Below, in pieces: positions 8,202 to 17,996 of a stretch of DNA of 64,000 bases. The position numbers and the translations under genes are program-made. Below the pieces are notes generated by a model that had not been told where the DNA came from, did no database searches, and worked only from the letters and a program-made list of their open reading frames with translations. Origin of the DNA: Pseudomonas sp. ICMP 561 (GTDB taxonomy: Bacteria > Pseudomonadota > Gammaproteobacteria > Pseudomonadales > Pseudomonadaceae); contig NZ_LKBT01000004.1 in NCBI RefSeq assembly GCF_002699985.1, forward strand, positions 124,001 to 188,000. Reading direction: 5' to 3'. The first letter of the stretch is position 1. Each line of letters begins with the position of its first letter.

Positions 8202-9410
8202 CTACATGTTCAGGGATTCAACACCATGGCGGACGATGCGTTTATCCAGGTCTCCACCCAGCCAGTACGCCAGATCAGCAGGGCGCTCAATGTTCCAGGC
8301 GACGAAGTCGGCGACTTTGCCGACTTCCAGCGAGCCATGGGTTTCGCCAAGGCCCAGTGCTTTTGCTGCATTGATCGTAACCCCGGCCAGGGCTTCTTCG
8401 GGTGTCATGCGGAACAGCGTGCACGCCATGTTCAGCATCAAGCGCAGCGACAGCGCGGGCGAAGTGCCGGGGTTGAGGTCGGTGGCAATCGCGATATCGA
8501 CCCCATGTTTGCGCAGCGCATCCATCGGCGGCAATTGAGTCTCGCGCAGAAAGTAATAAGCCCCCGGCAGCAGCACTGCGACGGTTCCAGCCGCGCCCAT
8601 GGCAATGGCATCAGCCTCTGTCATGAACTCCAGATGATCCGCCGACAACGCCTTGTAACGCGCCGCCAGACTTGAGCCCGCCAACGGCGAAAGCTGCTCG
8701 GCATGCAGTTTCACCGGCAAGCCCAATTGCCCGGCGGTGATGAAAACCTGCTCGACTTGCGCCGGAGAGAACGCCAGGTACTCACAAAACGCATCTACCG
8801 CATCGACCAAACCTTCCTCGGCCAATGCAGGCAGCATTTCGCTGCAGATGTGATTGATGTAGTCGTCAGCGCGGTCGGCGTATTCCGGGGGCAGCGCGTG
8901 GGCGGCCAGACAGGTGCTGCGCACCGTCACGGGCAGCGTGTTGCCCAGTTGGCGGATGACCCGCAGCAGTTTGCGCTCGGTGGCCAGATCCAGGCCGTAA
9001 CCGGACTTCATTTCCACCGTGGTCACGCCATCCCTGAGCAAATGCCGCAGACGACGCTCGGCGCTGGTGTACAACTCGTCCTCACTGGCAGCGCGAGTCG
9101 CGCGCACGGTACTGGCAATGCCGCCACCGGCAGCGGCGATTTCGGCATAACTCACGCCTTGCTGACGCTGTTCAAACTCACCGCTGCGGTTGCCGCCGAA
9201 CACCGTGTGAGTGTGGCAGTCGATCAGCCCCGGCGTGACCCACGCGCCGTTCAAGTCGATGACACTGTCGTAAGCTGTTTCAACAAGAGCCGATTGAGGC
9301 CCGATCCACTCGATCAACGCTCCAGACGTCACGATGGCTGCATCCTCGATAATCGAGTATTTGCCGTGAGCCATGCTCGCTACGTGACAGTGTTTCCAGA
9401 GCGTTTTCAT
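8202..9410 (-). CDS. hutI: Imidazolonepropionase HutI
   Basis: A 402-residue metal-dependent amidohydrolase that opens 4-imidazolone-5-propanoate to N-formiminoglutamate. The metal-binding [10 protein letters not shown] motif follows the first beta domain. Other family segments are [20 protein letters not shown] and the distal aspartate in [11 protein letters not shown]. The start is supported by GGAG about 8 bases upstream on the minus strand. It begins only 15 bases after the end of hutT, so there is no room here for the second hutH found in some related hut operons. Confidence 0.96.
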   Translation of the reverse strand: MKTLWKHCHVASMAHGKYSIIEDAAIVTSGALIEWIGPQSALVETAYDSVIDLNGAWVTPGLIDCHTHTVFGGNRSGEFEQRQQGVSYAEIAAAGGGIASTVRATRAASEDELYTSAERRLRHLLRDGVTTVEMKSGYGLDLATERKLLRVIRQLGNTLPVTVRSTCLAAHALPPEYADRADDYINHICSEMLPALAEEGLVDAVDAFCEYLAFSPAQVEQVFITAGQLGLPVKLHAEQLSPLAGSSLAARYKALSADHLEFMTEADAIAMGAAGTVAVLLPGAYYFLRETQLPPMDALRKHGVDIAIATDLNPGTSPALSLRLMLNMACTLFRMTPEEALAGVTINAAKALGLGETHGSLEVGKVADFVAWNIERPADLAYWLGGDLDKRIVRHGVESLNM

Positions 9411-9425
9411 GTCCAGTCTCCTGGG

Positions 9426-10811
9426 TTACCGATGGGTGGGAGGCGAATGTTCAGAGCGTTTGACCCATATGAAGTAGGCCGCGATCAACAGCACAACCCA
9501 GCCTGCGCCAACGATCAGCGCGATACGGTTGTCCGGGAAATAGCCCAGCACGCCGAATATAAACAGCATGAAGGCGATGGCCGCAGCGGGGGCGTAGGGC
9601 CAGAACGGAACCGGGAATTGCAGCTGCGCCGCTTCTTCGCGGCTCATCTTGCGGCGCATGGCGACCTGGGTCAGCAGGATCATCAACCAGACCCACACGG
9701 TGGCGAAGGTCGCAATCGAGGCGATGACCATGAACACGTTTTCCGGGATCAGGTAGTTCAGCAGAACGCCGATCAGCAGCGCGACACCCATCACCAGCAC
9801 GGTCATCCATGGCACGCCTTGTTTAGACAGTTGTGAGAACGCCGCCGGTGCCTGACCCTGTTGCGCCAGGCCATACATGATGCGACCGGCGCCGAACACG
9901 TCGCTGTTGATCGCCGACACCGCAGCGGAAATCACCACCACGTTAAGCAGCGCAGCCGCCCATGGCAGGCCGAGGCTGGAGAAGATCTGCACGAACGGGC
10001 TGTTGGCCTTGGTGATCTGCGACCACGGAAACAGGGACATCAGCACGAACAACGTCAGGACGTAGAACAGCAGAATACGCAGCGGCACCGAGTTGATGGC
10101 CTGGGGGATAGTGCGTTGCGGGTCTTTGGCTTCGCCCGCTGTGATACCGATGATTTCGATGCCGCCGAACGCGAACATCACCACCGCAAAGCAGGCGATC
10201 AAACCGCCGATGCCATTGGGCATGAAGCCGCCATGGGTCCACAGATTGCTGATGCTGGAAACCGTCTCGCCACTGCCTGACAGGTTGACGCCGAACAGCA
10301 ACAGGCCAAGCCCGGCGACGATCATTGCGACAATGGCGCCGACTTTGAGCAGTGAAAGCCAGAACTCGGTCTCGCCGAAGACTTTGACGTTGCACAGGTT
10401 CAGCGCGCCGATCAGGAAGACGATGCCCAGCACCCAGATCCAGCGAGGGACTTCCGGGAACCAGAAGCCCATGTAGATCCCGAACGCGGTGACGTCAGCG
10501 ATGCAGACAATGATCATCTCAAAGGCATAGGTCCAGCCGAGCACGAAGCCCGCCATGGGCCCCAGGTAGGTGCTGGCGTATTCACCGAACGAGCCGGACA
10601 CCGGGTTGTGCACGGCCATTTCACCCAAGGCGCGCATGACCATGAAAACGGCTGCGCCACCGATCAGGTAAGCCAGCAAAACGGCCGGGCCTGCCATCTG
10701 GATCGCCGAAGCCGAGCCGTAGAACAGGCCGGTGCCAATGGCTGATCCCAGTGCCATGAAGCGAATGTGCCGGGCTGAAAGCCCGCGTTTCAAACCTTGC
10801 TGTGACGTCAT
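9426..10811 (-). CDS. hutT: APC-family histidine permease (HutT/ProY type)
   Basis: A 461-residue amino acid-polyamine-organocation transporter with twelve predicted membrane segments. The first helix carries the AAT-family signature [14 protein letters not shown]. The motif [17 protein letters not shown] follows helix 2, and [17 protein letters not shown] is in the middle. Inside a hut operon, between hutH-like and hutI, it is most likely the proton-coupled histidine importer; urocanate or proline cannot be excluded from sequence. It is separated from the hutH-like gene by 441 bases filled with REP debris. Confidence 0.88.
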   Translation of the reverse strand: MTSQQGLKRGLSARHIRFMALGSAIGTGLFYGSASAIQMAGPAVLLAYLIGGAAVFMVMRALGEMAVHNPVSGSFGEYASTYLGPMAGFVLGWTYAFEMIIVCIADVTAFGIYMGFWFPEVPRWIWVLGIVFLIGALNLCNVKVFGETEFWLSLLKVGAIVAMIVAGLGLLLFGVNLSGSGETVSSISNLWTHGGFMPNGIGGLIACFAVVMFAFGGIEIIGITAGEAKDPQRTIPQAINSVPLRILLFYVLTLFVLMSLFPWSQITKANSPFVQIFSSLGLPWAAALLNVVVISAAVSAINSDVFGAGRIMYGLAQQGQAPAAFSQLSKQGVPWMTVLVMGVALLIGVLLNYLIPENVFMVIASIATFATVWVWLMILLTQVAMRRKMSREEAAQLQFPVPFWPYAPAAAIAFMLFIFGVLGYFPDNRIALIVGAGWVVLLIAAYFIWVKRSEHSPPTHR

Positions 10812-10957
10812 TTCAATCCAATCCGGTTTCTTTCCAGCGAACTGCCAGGTACTCAGGCGCGCAAGGATACCTGCTGGTTCGCGTCGGCCAAATCATTGGC
10901 CTGTCGGGTGTCGCCTGGCTGACATCCGGTGTCATGGATGTCTATACGTTTGTGACC

Positions 10958-11021
10958 CCTCGCGGCTAAAGCCGCTCCTACGGACGACACGCCTCCGTAG
11001 GATTGGCTTTAGCCGCGAGGA
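10958..11021. repeat. Short REP pair, cgcggctaaagccgctcctac family
   Basis: Two inverted arms, cctcgcggctaaagccgctc and ggctttagccgcgagg, separated by a short loop. The same family occurs at 41967-42030 and as a half site at 27024-27049. Confidence 0.75.
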
Positions 11022-11071
11022 CGTCATCACATTTGCCGCATCTGTTTCGTCAGGAATATCGAGTCATCGTT

Positions 11072-11217
11072 CTTCGCGGGCAAGCCCGGCTCCCACAGGA
11101 GAACGCGATCTCATGTTGGAGCAGCCGGGGTGGCGCTCCACCTTACTCGCGATAAACGATAACGCGGTGTGTCGTCTGACTGCGTCTCATGTATCGCGAG
11201 CAAGCTCTGCTCCCACA
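11072..11217. repeat. Degenerate REP fragments between the hutH-like gene and hutT
   Basis: The rest of the 441-base gap holds a lone half REP (11072-11099, gcgggcaagcccggctccca) and a decayed full unit (about 11114-11217, ending gcgagcaagctctgctccca). With the neighbours at 10958 and 11227 this makes four REP relics in a row. No reading frame of interest or promoter is apparent in 10812-11252. Confidence 0.7.
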
Positions 11218-11226
11218 AGGGGTCTT

Positions 11227-11318
11227 CTGTTGGAGCGAGGCTTGCCCGCGAATCAGTCGCCTCGTGAGGTCAGGAATAGCGCGTCATCGTTCTTCGCGGG
11301 CAAGCCTCGTTCCAACAG
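11227..11318. repeat. REP-type inverted repeat overlapping the 3' end of the hutH-like gene
   Basis: Arms ctgttggagcgaggcttgcc and ggcaagcctcgttccaacag. The stop codon of the hutH-like gene (11253-11255) lies inside this element, so bases from the right arm and loop are read as protein. Confidence 0.88.
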
Positions 11319-12887
11319 GCCGCAGGCTGAGCTTCTCCTGGCTGAATCGATAGTGAGCGACCGGCACTGGCGAAACACTCTTTCCAGCAGCGCCTCACTC
11401 CTGAGCACCTTGGCGCTGCTGGCAATATCCGGGGCCAGCCAGCGGTCTTCGTCGTAAGGCGGGACTGCTTCGCGCAGCACCCGCCAGGCGGCATCGGTAC
11501 CGACGCCAAAGCGCTGGAGCTTCAAAAACTCAAAGGCCTGAGCGGCGAGCAGATACTCGATGGCGAGGATCTGCGTGGTGTTATCCAGCACCTTGTGCAG
11601 CTTCAGCGCGGCGTTGGTGCCCATGCTCAAGTGGTCTTCCTGCAAACCCGAGGTCACGAAGTTATCCGTCACTGCCGGTTGCGCCAGTTGGCGGTTTTCT
11701 GCGCACAACGACGCCGCGACGTATTGAACGATCATCATTCCCGAGTTGACCCCCGGCTGACTGACCAGAAACGCTGGCAAGTTACTGATGGTCGGGTTGA
11801 TCAGGCGATCCAGACGTCGCTCGGCAATCGAGCCCAGTTCAGCGACAGCAATCGCCAGCAGATCTGCCGCCATGGCGACAGACTGACCGTGCGGGTTGGC
11901 TTGCGATACCACGCGGTACGACTCAGGTGTGCCGAGCACCAGCGGGTTGTCTGTCGCCGAGTTCAGCTCGATTTCAATCTGCCGGGTTGCGTGTACCAAC
12001 TGATCGCGGGTCGCGCCATGCACTTGCGGGATCGAGCGAACGCTCAGCGCGTCCTGAGTCCGTATGCCACGGCTGTTGACCACCACTTCACTGCCATCCA
12101 GCAAACCACGCAGGTTGCTGCCTACGATTTGCATGCCCGGATGCGGCTTGAGCGCGATGATCTCGGCATCGAAGGCATTGATCTGGCCGCCAAGCGCTTC
12201 AAAACTCATTGCACCGATTACGTCCGCCCACTGTGTCAGGCGTTGCGCATCGGCAATTGCCAGACAGCTCAGGCCAGTCATGCACGGCGTGCCGTTGACC
12301 AGGCACAATCCGTCTTTCGCACCGAGTATGACCGGGCTTAAGCCCTCGGCATCCAGCGCTTGCTGCGCTGGAATGACATGGCCGCGATAACTCACATCGC
12401 CCACGCCCAGCAAGGCAATGCCGATGTGCGCCATGTGGGTCAGATAACCCACTGAGCCCTGGGACGGCACGTACGGTGTGATGTTGCGGTTGAGCAGGTT
12501 CAGCAGCGCCTCGACGACTTGCCGGTGCAGCCCGGATTTGCCCTGGCTGTAATTGATGATCGCCGCGCAGATGATCGACCGGGTTTGCTCGTCTGACAGC
12601 GCTACACCGACGCCACACGCGTGGCTCAGCAGGGTATTGCGCGACAGCTGGCTCAGTTGTTCGCCTTGCAGTGAAATATTACACAGCGCGCCCAGCCCGG
12701 TGTTCACGCCATAAGCACGCTCGCCGCTGGCGACGATGCGCTCGACAATGGCCTGAGCGTTGTCGATCCGCGCCCAGGCGCTGGCCGAGAGCGCCAGTTG
12801 CGCGCCCCGGCGAGCGACCGCAACCACGTCCTGCCAACGGACCTGACCTTCACCAATCACCACTTGTTCGACGGGCGACATCTGCAC
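11253..12887 (-). CDS. hutH: HutH-like aromatic amino acid lyase lacking the MIO triad
   Basis: A 544-residue member of the histidine/phenylalanine ammonia-lyase fold in the hut operon, 6 bases after hutV. Conserved are YGVNTG (Tyr59), LSHACGVG (His89), LVNGT (Asn198) and LQEDHLSM. However, the family signature GSVG-ASG-DLAPLAH reads GSVG then YLTHMAHI (residues 144-154). The Ala-Ser-Gly that cyclises to the MIO cofactor is exactly missing, at about 12441-12458. The catalytic tyrosine of QDPYSLR is leucine (QDALSVR) and the phenylalanine of GGNFH is proline. The last 20 or so residues (about CGLLERGLPAKNDD onward) are translated REP DNA. It may be a pseudoenzyme or act on another substrate. 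It may correspond to the second, non-essential hutH copy that I recall from P. fluorescens. Confidence 0.85.
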   Translation of the reverse strand: MQMSPVEQVVIGEGQVRWQDVVAVARRGAQLALSASAWARIDNAQAIVERIVASGERAYGVNTGLGALCNISLQGEQLSQLSRNTLLSHACGVGVALSDEQTRSIICAAIINYSQGKSGLHRQVVEALLNLLNRNITPYVPSQGSVGYLTHMAHIGIALLGVGDVSYRGHVIPAQQALDAEGLSPVILGAKDGLCLVNGTPCMTGLSCLAIADAQRLTQWADVIGAMSFEALGGQINAFDAEIIALKPHPGMQIVGSNLRGLLDGSEVVVNSRGIRTQDALSVRSIPQVHGATRDQLVHATRQIEIELNSATDNPLVLGTPESYRVVSQANPHGQSVAMAADLLAIAVAELGSIAERRLDRLINPTISNLPAFLVSQPGVNSGMMIVQYVAASLCAENRQLAQPAVTDNFVTSGLQEDHLSMGTNAALKLHKVLDNTTQILAIEYLLAAQAFEFLKLQRFGVGTDAAWRVLREAVPPYDEDRWLAPDIASSAKVLRSEALLERVFRQCRSLTIDSARRSSACGLLERGLPAKNDDALFLTSRGD

Positions 12888-12893
12888 ACTTCC

Positions 12894-13724
12894 TTACACA
12901 GTCACTGCGCGCCGCTGCACGAAACGATCAACGTATTCGTCGGCGGGGGAGTAGAGGATTTCTTTCGGAGTGCCCACCTGAATCAACTGCCCGTCCTTGA
13001 GAATCGCGATGCGATTACCGATGCGCACGGCTTCGTCGAGGTCATGGGTGATGAACACGATGGTCTTCTTCAGGCTGCTTTGCAGCTCCAGTAACTGGTC
13101 CTGCATTTCCGCGCGAATCAACGGATCGAGCGCGCTGAACGCTTCGTCCATCAAGATGATGTCAGTGTCTGCCGCCAATGCCCGGGCCAGCCCCACCCGT
13201 TGACGCATGCCCCCGGAAAGCTGATGCGGGTATTTGTTTTCGTAGCCCTGCAGGCCCACGGTACTGATCCAGTGCCGGGCGCGTTCGATGCAATACTCTT
13301 TGCTCTCGCCGCGAACTTTCAGGCCGTAGGCGACGTTGTCCTCAACGGTCTTGTGCGGCAGCAGGCCAAAGCTCTGGAACACCATGCTGATTTTCTTGCG
13401 ACGAAATTGGCGCAAGGCTTCCATGTCGTACTGCAGGATGTCTTCGCCATCGACCAGGATTTCACCGCTGGTGGGGTCGATCAGTCGGTTGAAGTGGCGC
13501 ACCAGCGTAGACTTGCCCGAGCCGGACAGGCCCATGATCACGAAAATCTCACCGCTGCCGATGGACAGCGACAAGTCATTCACGCCGACCACGCAGCCGG
13601 TTTTTGCCAGGACTTCATCCTTGCTGTTGTTCTGTCTGACCATTTCCAGCGCGTCTTTGGGACGGTTGCCGAAGATCTTGAAGACGTTGCGGACCACGAT
13701 TTTATTGGGCTCTTGATTGCTCAT
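12894..13724 (-). CDS. hutV: ABC transporter ATPase HutV (betaine/QAT type)
   Basis: A 276-residue ABC ATPase of the quaternary amine/glycine betaine transporter class. The Walker A is GLSGSGKST, the signature is LSGGMRQRVGLARALA, the Walker B is IILMDEAFSALDP, and the switch histidine is in FITHDLDEA. The segment before Walker A is long, as in ProV/OpuA-type ATPases, but there is no C-terminal CBS pair. It overlaps hutW by four bases (ATGA) and forms hutXWV with it and the binding protein. In the hut operon the likely substrate is histidine or a related imidazole compound. Confidence 0.9.
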   Translation of the reverse strand: MSNQEPNKIVVRNVFKIFGNRPKDALEMVRQNNSKDEVLAKTGCVVGVNDLSLSIGSGEIFVIMGLSGSGKSTLVRHFNRLIDPTSGEILVDGEDILQYDMEALRQFRRKKISMVFQSFGLLPHKTVEDNVAYGLKVRGESKEYCIERARHWISTVGLQGYENKYPHQLSGGMRQRVGLARALAADTDIILMDEAFSALDPLIRAEMQDQLLELQSSLKKTIVFITHDLDEAVRIGNRIAILKDGQLIQVGTPKEILYSPADEYVDRFVQRRAVTV

Positions 13725-14572
13725 TTGTTTGCCTCATGCCGTGGTCGGCCGTATGCCTGGGTGATGCGGTCGATGACCACTGCGAGAATCACAATCGCCA
13801 GCCCGGCTTCCAGTCCGCGTCCGACGTTCAGGGTCTGAATGCCCACCAACACGTCTTCGCCAAGGCCGCGAGCGCCGATCATCGAGGCGATAACCACCAT
13901 CGACAGGGCCATCATCGTGGTCTGGTTGATCCCGGCCATGATGCTCGGCAGCGCCAGCGGCAGTTGCACGCCGAACAATTGCTGCCAGCGGTTCGCACCG
14001 AACGCATTGATTGCTTCCATGACTTCGCCGTCCACCTGACGAATGCCCAGATCGGTGAGGCGAATCAGCGGCGGCGCGGCGTAGATCACGGTGGCGAAAA
14101 TCGCCGGGACCTTGCCCAGGCCGAACAGCATCAATACCGGGATCAGGTAAACGAAGCTGGGCATGGTCTGCATGATGTCCAGCAACGGCATCAGCACCGA
14201 GCGCAGACGGTTGCTGCGTGCCGAGAGGATGCCCAGCGGAATGCCGATGATCACCGAAATCAACGTGGCGACCAGCATCAGCGCCAGGGTCTGCATCAGC
14301 TTGTCCCACAGCCCGACGGCACCGACCAGAAACAGCAGGCCGACTATGACGGCCGTGGTCGTAATCTTGCGTGTGGCGTGCCAGGCAATGCCGCCGACGA
14401 TGGCCAGCATCAACCACCACGGCGCCATGCGCAGCAGGCCTTCCAGGTTGACGATGGCCCACAACAGCGTGTCGGAGATCTGTCGGAACACATCGCCGTA
14501 ATTGGTCACCAGCGCATCAACCCAGTCGTTGACCAGATTGGCGATGGAGAATGTGAAGCTTTCGGGGAACAT
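13721..14572 (-). CDS. hutW: ABC transporter permease HutW
   Basis: A 283-residue inner-membrane permease of the ProW/OpuAB type with about six or seven membrane helices. The binding-protein-dependent transport motif is seen around EVMEAINAFGANRWQQLFGV, which contacts the ATPase. Translationally coupled to hutV through the ATGA overlap. It is separated from hutX by a REP element (14606-14696). Histidine uptake is inferred from operon position; homologous systems elsewhere carry betaine or choline. Confidence 0.9.
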   Translation of the reverse strand: MFPESFTFSIANLVNDWVDALVTNYGDVFRQISDTLLWAIVNLEGLLRMAPWWLMLAIVGGIAWHATRKITTTAVIVGLLFLVGAVGLWDKLMQTLALMLVATLISVIIGIPLGILSARSNRLRSVLMPLLDIMQTMPSFVYLIPVLMLFGLGKVPAIFATVIYAAPPLIRLTDLGIRQVDGEVMEAINAFGANRWQQLFGVQLPLALPSIMAGINQTTMMALSMVVIASMIGARGLGEDVLVGIQTLNVGRGLEAGLAIVILAVVIDRITQAYGRPRHEANK

Positions 14573-14605
14573 AAAAGGGTTCTCGATCAGGTGGATTCAT
14601 CACTC

Positions 14606-14696
14606 CTGTAGGAGCGCGCTTGCCCGCGATATTTCTTGTTGGCGATACAGGTGTATCGAATGTACATCCGTCATCGCGGGCAAGCGCGCTCCTACT
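14606..14696. repeat. REP-type inverted repeat, gagcgcgcttgcccgcgat family
   Basis: Arms ctgtaggagcgcgcttgccc and gcgggcaagcgcgctcctac, between hutX and hutW. Relatives at 41162-41271 and 51003-51092. Its intraoperonic place just after hutX resembles elements that protect the abundant binding-protein mRNA. Confidence 0.88.
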
Positions 14697-14708
14697 GAAC
14701 ACTTGCCA

Positions 14709-15677
14709 TTACAACGAAGCATCCACCTTTTTAGCCGCTTCTTCACTCACCCAGGCATGCCAGACTTCAGGGTGTTCCTTGAGGAAGATCTTCGCCAGTT
14801 TCGGCGATTCGATACGGTCCTTGGTCATGCGGGCCAGGTTCTGGTTGAGCAGATCGATCGGGATGTTGACCTTTTCCATGACCGACACCAACTCAGGCGC
14901 CTGCTCGTGGAAGGTCTTGGACAGGCCGACCTTGATCTCGATGGTCTTGTTAACGCCATCCTTCTCTTCCAGGCGCACCATGTCTACTTGACCCATCAAA
15001 GGCGTCGGCGACCAGTAGTAAGTCAGGATCGGCTCGCCACGTTTGTAGCTGGACAAAATCGCCGCATCCAGTGCCGGGCCAGTGCCAGGACGGAAGTTGG
15101 TGTACTTGTCTTCCAGGCCGTAGCTTTTCAGCATTTCGCTGTTTTCCAGCTCGCAGGTCCAGCCAGCCGGGCAGTTGTAGAAACGGCCTTTGGCAGGTTC
15201 TTCAGCGTCTTTGAACAACGTCGAGTATTTGGCCAGATCGCTGATGGATTTCAGGTCCGGGGCCTTGGCTTCCAGCTTGCGCTTGGCGTCGCCTTCGATC
15301 ACATAGCGTGGCACGTACCAGCCTTCGACAGCGCCTTTGACCGGGCTGCCGACACCGACGACTTTCCCGGCCTTTTCAGCCTTGTTCCACACTTCGCTAC
15401 GGCCGACCCACTCTTCGGCAAACACCTGAATATCGTTGGTGCTCAGGGCGTTTTCCATGGTGATGGAATTGCCCGGCAGGCTGTCGACTTCACAGCCATA
15501 ACCCTTGTTCAGGACTACCTGCAACACGTCGGTCAGCAACATTGCGCTTTCCCAGTTCAGACCGGCGAACTTCACCGGCTTGCCGGATTCACACCAACCC
15601 GCTGCCTGACTCGCGCCAGCGCCGGTGAGCAAACCCAGTGAAATCAACGTGGACAGCAGTGCCTTCTTGGTTTTCAT
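14709..15677 (-). CDS. hutX: ABC transporter substrate-binding protein HutX
   Basis: A 322-residue periplasmic binding protein of the OpuAC/ProX class. The signal peptide MKTKKALLSTLISLGLLTGA ends near GASQAA|GWCES. Cysteines at the start of the mature chain and in NKGYGCEVD may pair. The segment LNWESAMLLTDVLQVVL and FAEEWVGRSEVW resemble betaine/choline-type binding proteins. It is second in the hut operon after hutU, with a REP element on each side. The ligand is inferred to be histidine. Confidence 0.9.
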   Translation of the reverse strand: MKTKKALLSTLISLGLLTGAGASQAAGWCESGKPVKFAGLNWESAMLLTDVLQVVLNKGYGCEVDSLPGNSITMENALSTNDIQVFAEEWVGRSEVWNKAEKAGKVVGVGSPVKGAVEGWYVPRYVIEGDAKRKLEAKAPDLKSISDLAKYSTLFKDAEEPAKGRFYNCPAGWTCELENSEMLKSYGLEDKYTNFRPGTGPALDAAILSSYKRGEPILTYYWSPTPLMGQVDMVRLEEKDGVNKTIEIKVGLSKTFHEQAPELVSVMEKVNIPIDLLNQNLARMTKDRIESPKLAKIFLKEHPEVWHAWVSEEAAKKVDASL

Positions 15678-15794
15678 TGCGTGACGCTCCTCGCGAATGG
15701 ATGTGGCAGTTTCCAGATCAAAAGGCCAGAAGCCTGATTGCAGGACACTTGACGGTCCTTTGGGGTGGTCAGTTCACTAAGGCATAAGATAAAA

Positions 15795-15886
15795 CCGTAG
15801 GACCGGCTTTAGCCGGGAGGGGGCCCTTAGACCCGCTGAATTTCAGTATCTGGAATAAAGCCTCCCGGCTAAAGCCGGTCCTACGG
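15795..15886. repeat. REP-type inverted repeat, gtaggaccggctttagccggga family
   Basis: Arms ccgtaggaccggctttagcc and ggctaaagccggtcctacgg between hutU and hutX. Same family as 24298-24391, 26920-27012, 30804-30897 and the cores of the composite elements. Confidence 0.88.
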
Positions 15887-15899
15887 GTATGCGTTTGCT

Positions 15900-17585
15900 T
15901 CAGCTCCCCACCATCGGCAGGTTCAAGCCCTTCTCATTCGCGCAGTCAATCGCGATCTGATAACCCGCATCCGCATGGCGCATCACGCCGGTCGCCGGGT
16001 CGTTGTGCAGGACGCGGGCGATGCGTTCGGCTGCTTCGTCTGTACCGTCGCACACGATCACCATGCCCGAGTGCTGCGAGAAGCCCATACCGACACCGCC
16101 GCCGTGGTGCAGCGAAACCCAGGTCGCGCCGCTGGCGGTATTGAGCAGGGCGTTCAGCAGTGGCCAGTCGGACACAGCATCGGAGCCGTCCTGCATGGAT
16201 TCTGTTTCGCGGTTCGGGCTGGAGACCGAGCCGGAATCCAGGTGGTCACGGCCGATCACAACCGGTGCCGACAACTCGCCGCTGCGGACCATTTCGTTGA
16301 ACGCCAGACCGAGTTTGGCGCGCTGACCCAGGCCTACCCAGCAGATACGCGCTGGCAGTCCCTGAAAAGCAATGCGCTCGCGGGCCATGTTCAGCCAGTT
16401 GTGCAGGTGCGCGTCGTCCGGGATCAGTTCTTTGACCTTGGCGTCGGTTTTGTAGATGTCTTCCGGATCGCCCGACAGCGCGGCCCAGCGGAAAGGCCCT
16501 ACGCCGCGGCAGAACAACGGACGAATGTAGGCCGGTACAAAACCCGGGAAGTCGAACGCATTGGCTACGCCTTCTTCCTTGGCCATCTGACGGATGTTGT
16601 TGCCGTAGTCGAACGTAGGAATCCCCATCTTCTGGAAGGCCAGCATCGCCTCGACGTGTTCAGCCATGGACTGCTTGGCGGCTTTGACCACTGCTGCCGG
16701 TTCGGTCAAAGAGCGAGCGCGGTATTCGTCCCAGGTCCAGCCCTTTGGCAGGTAACCGTTGAGTGGGTCGTGGGCGCTGGTCTGGTCGGTGACCATGTCC
16801 GGGCGTACACCGCGACGAACCATTTCCGGCAGGATTTCAGCGGCGTTGCCGCACAAGGCGATGGAGATTGCTTTGCCTTCAGCGGTGTATTTGGCGATGC
16901 GCGCCAGGGCGTCGTCGAGATCAACGGCCTGTTCATCGACGTAACGCGTCTTGAGGCGGAAATCGATGCGGCTTTGCTGGCATTCAATGTTCAAGGAACT
17001 GGCACCGGCCATACCGGCAGCCAGTGGTTGCGCGCCACCCATGCCGCCCAGGCCTGCAGTCAGGACCCACTTGCCTTTGAGGCTGCCGTTGTAATGCTGG
17101 CGACCGGCTTCGACGAAGGTTTCGTAAGTGCCTTGGACGATGCCCTGGCTGCCGATGTAGATCCAGCTGCCTGCAGTCATCTGGCCGTACATGGCCAGAC
17201 CTTTAGCATCCAGTTCGTTGAAGTGCTCCCAGCTCGCCCAATGCGGCACCAGGTTGGAGTTGGCGATCAACACCCGAGGCGCGTTGCTGTGAGTCTTGAA
17301 CACGCCGACCGGTTTGCCGGACTGAACCAGCAGTGTTTCGTCATCATTCAGGTTGGTCAGGCTTTCGACGATCTTGTCGTAGCACTCCCAGTTGCGTGCT
17401 GCACGGCCGATGCCGCCGTAAACCACCAGTTCTTTAGGGTTCTCGGCAACTTCCGGGTCGAGGTTGTTCATCAGCATGCGCAACGGCGCTTCGGTCATCC
17501 AGCTCTTGGCGGTCAGCGTGGTACCGCGAGCAGCGCGAACTTCGACGTCACGGTAGCGGGTCCAGTGTTGGGTATTCTCGGTCAC
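15900..17585 (-). CDS. hutU: Urocanate hydratase HutU
   Basis: A 561-residue NAD-dependent urocanase converting urocanate to imidazolone propionate. Typical stretches are [28 protein letters not shown], the Rossmann-like [15 protein letters not shown], and near the C-terminus [26 protein letters not shown]. The start is GTG (17585) with GAGGA eight bases upstream on the minus strand. It is the first gene of the leftward hut operon. A sigma-54 promoter and HutC operator lie 40-75 bases upstream. Confidence 0.97.
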   Translation of the reverse strand: MTENTQHWTRYRDVEVRAARGTTLTAKSWMTEAPLRMLMNNLDPEVAENPKELVVYGGIGRAARNWECYDKIVESLTNLNDDETLLVQSGKPVGVFKTHSNAPRVLIANSNLVPHWASWEHFNELDAKGLAMYGQMTAGSWIYIGSQGIVQGTYETFVEAGRQHYNGSLKGKWVLTAGLGGMGGAQPLAAGMAGASSLNIECQQSRIDFRLKTRYVDEQAVDLDDALARIAKYTAEGKAISIALCGNAAEILPEMVRRGVRPDMVTDQTSAHDPLNGYLPKGWTWDEYRARSLTEPAAVVKAAKQSMAEHVEAMLAFQKMGIPTFDYGNNIRQMAKEEGVANAFDFPGFVPAYIRPLFCRGVGPFRWAALSGDPEDIYKTDAKVKELIPDDAHLHNWLNMARERIAFQGLPARICWVGLGQRAKLGLAFNEMVRSGELSAPVVIGRDHLDSGSVSSPNRETESMQDGSDAVSDWPLLNALLNTASGATWVSLHHGGGVGMGFSQHSGMVIVCDGTDEAAERIARVLHNDPATGVMRHADAGYQIAIDCANEKGLNLPMVGS

Positions 17586-17626
17586 GAAAGAAGTCCTCAG
17601 CGATCAGTTCAATGCACTTGGCTTTA

Positions 17627-17660
17627 CTTGTATGTACAAGCATATGCAATTGAAATACCA
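17627..17660 (-). promoter_or_regulatory. Sigma-54 promoter and HutC operator of hutU
   Basis: On the minus strand, TGGTATTTCAATTGCA (17660-17645) has GG-N10-GC, the -24/-12 pattern of RpoN promoters. Transcription would start about 12 bases on. There the dyad CTTGTA-TG-TACAAG (17640-17627) resembles the HutC half-sites also seen before hutF. Known biology: CbrB/NtrC activate and HutC represses Pseudomonas hut promoters. The repressor site covering the start point fits that scheme. Confidence 0.75.
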
Positions 17661-17699
17661 ACATTGGAAATACGCCGCACTGCCACGGAAACCACGAAC

Positions 17700-17790
17700 C
17701 TGTAGGAGTGAGCTTGCTCGCGATAGCGTCAGGTCCGTCGATATATTAGCGGCTGATCTGACGATATCGCGAGCAAGCTCACTCCTACAG
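17700..17790. repeat. REP-type inverted repeat, gagtgagcttgctcgcgat family
   Basis: Arms ctgtaggagtgagcttgctc and gagcaagctcactcctacag. It lies upstream of hutU. The remaining 17791-17996 shows no convincing gene or signal. Same family at 21233, 36249, 48105 and 50098. Confidence 0.88.
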
Positions 17791-17996
17791 AAAAATGTTT
17801 AAAATCATATGGTTATATTCATGTACGGAAGGCGGAGCAGAGCGGGTATGCAAGCGGGAAACGAGGTGGGTGACAGTAACCCAGAAGGATCAGCAGTCAG
17901 GAACTGAGTTGATACGCCCGAAGACCAAGCCGACGGAATCCGTTACGACTTGCTTCGTCTTGGGGCGCTCGGTAACAAAGTGGTGCGCGGTTTGGG

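Noticed and set aside
15975-17705. 576-codon frame opposite hutU
   Set aside because: It covers hutU exactly on the other strand and has no family features.
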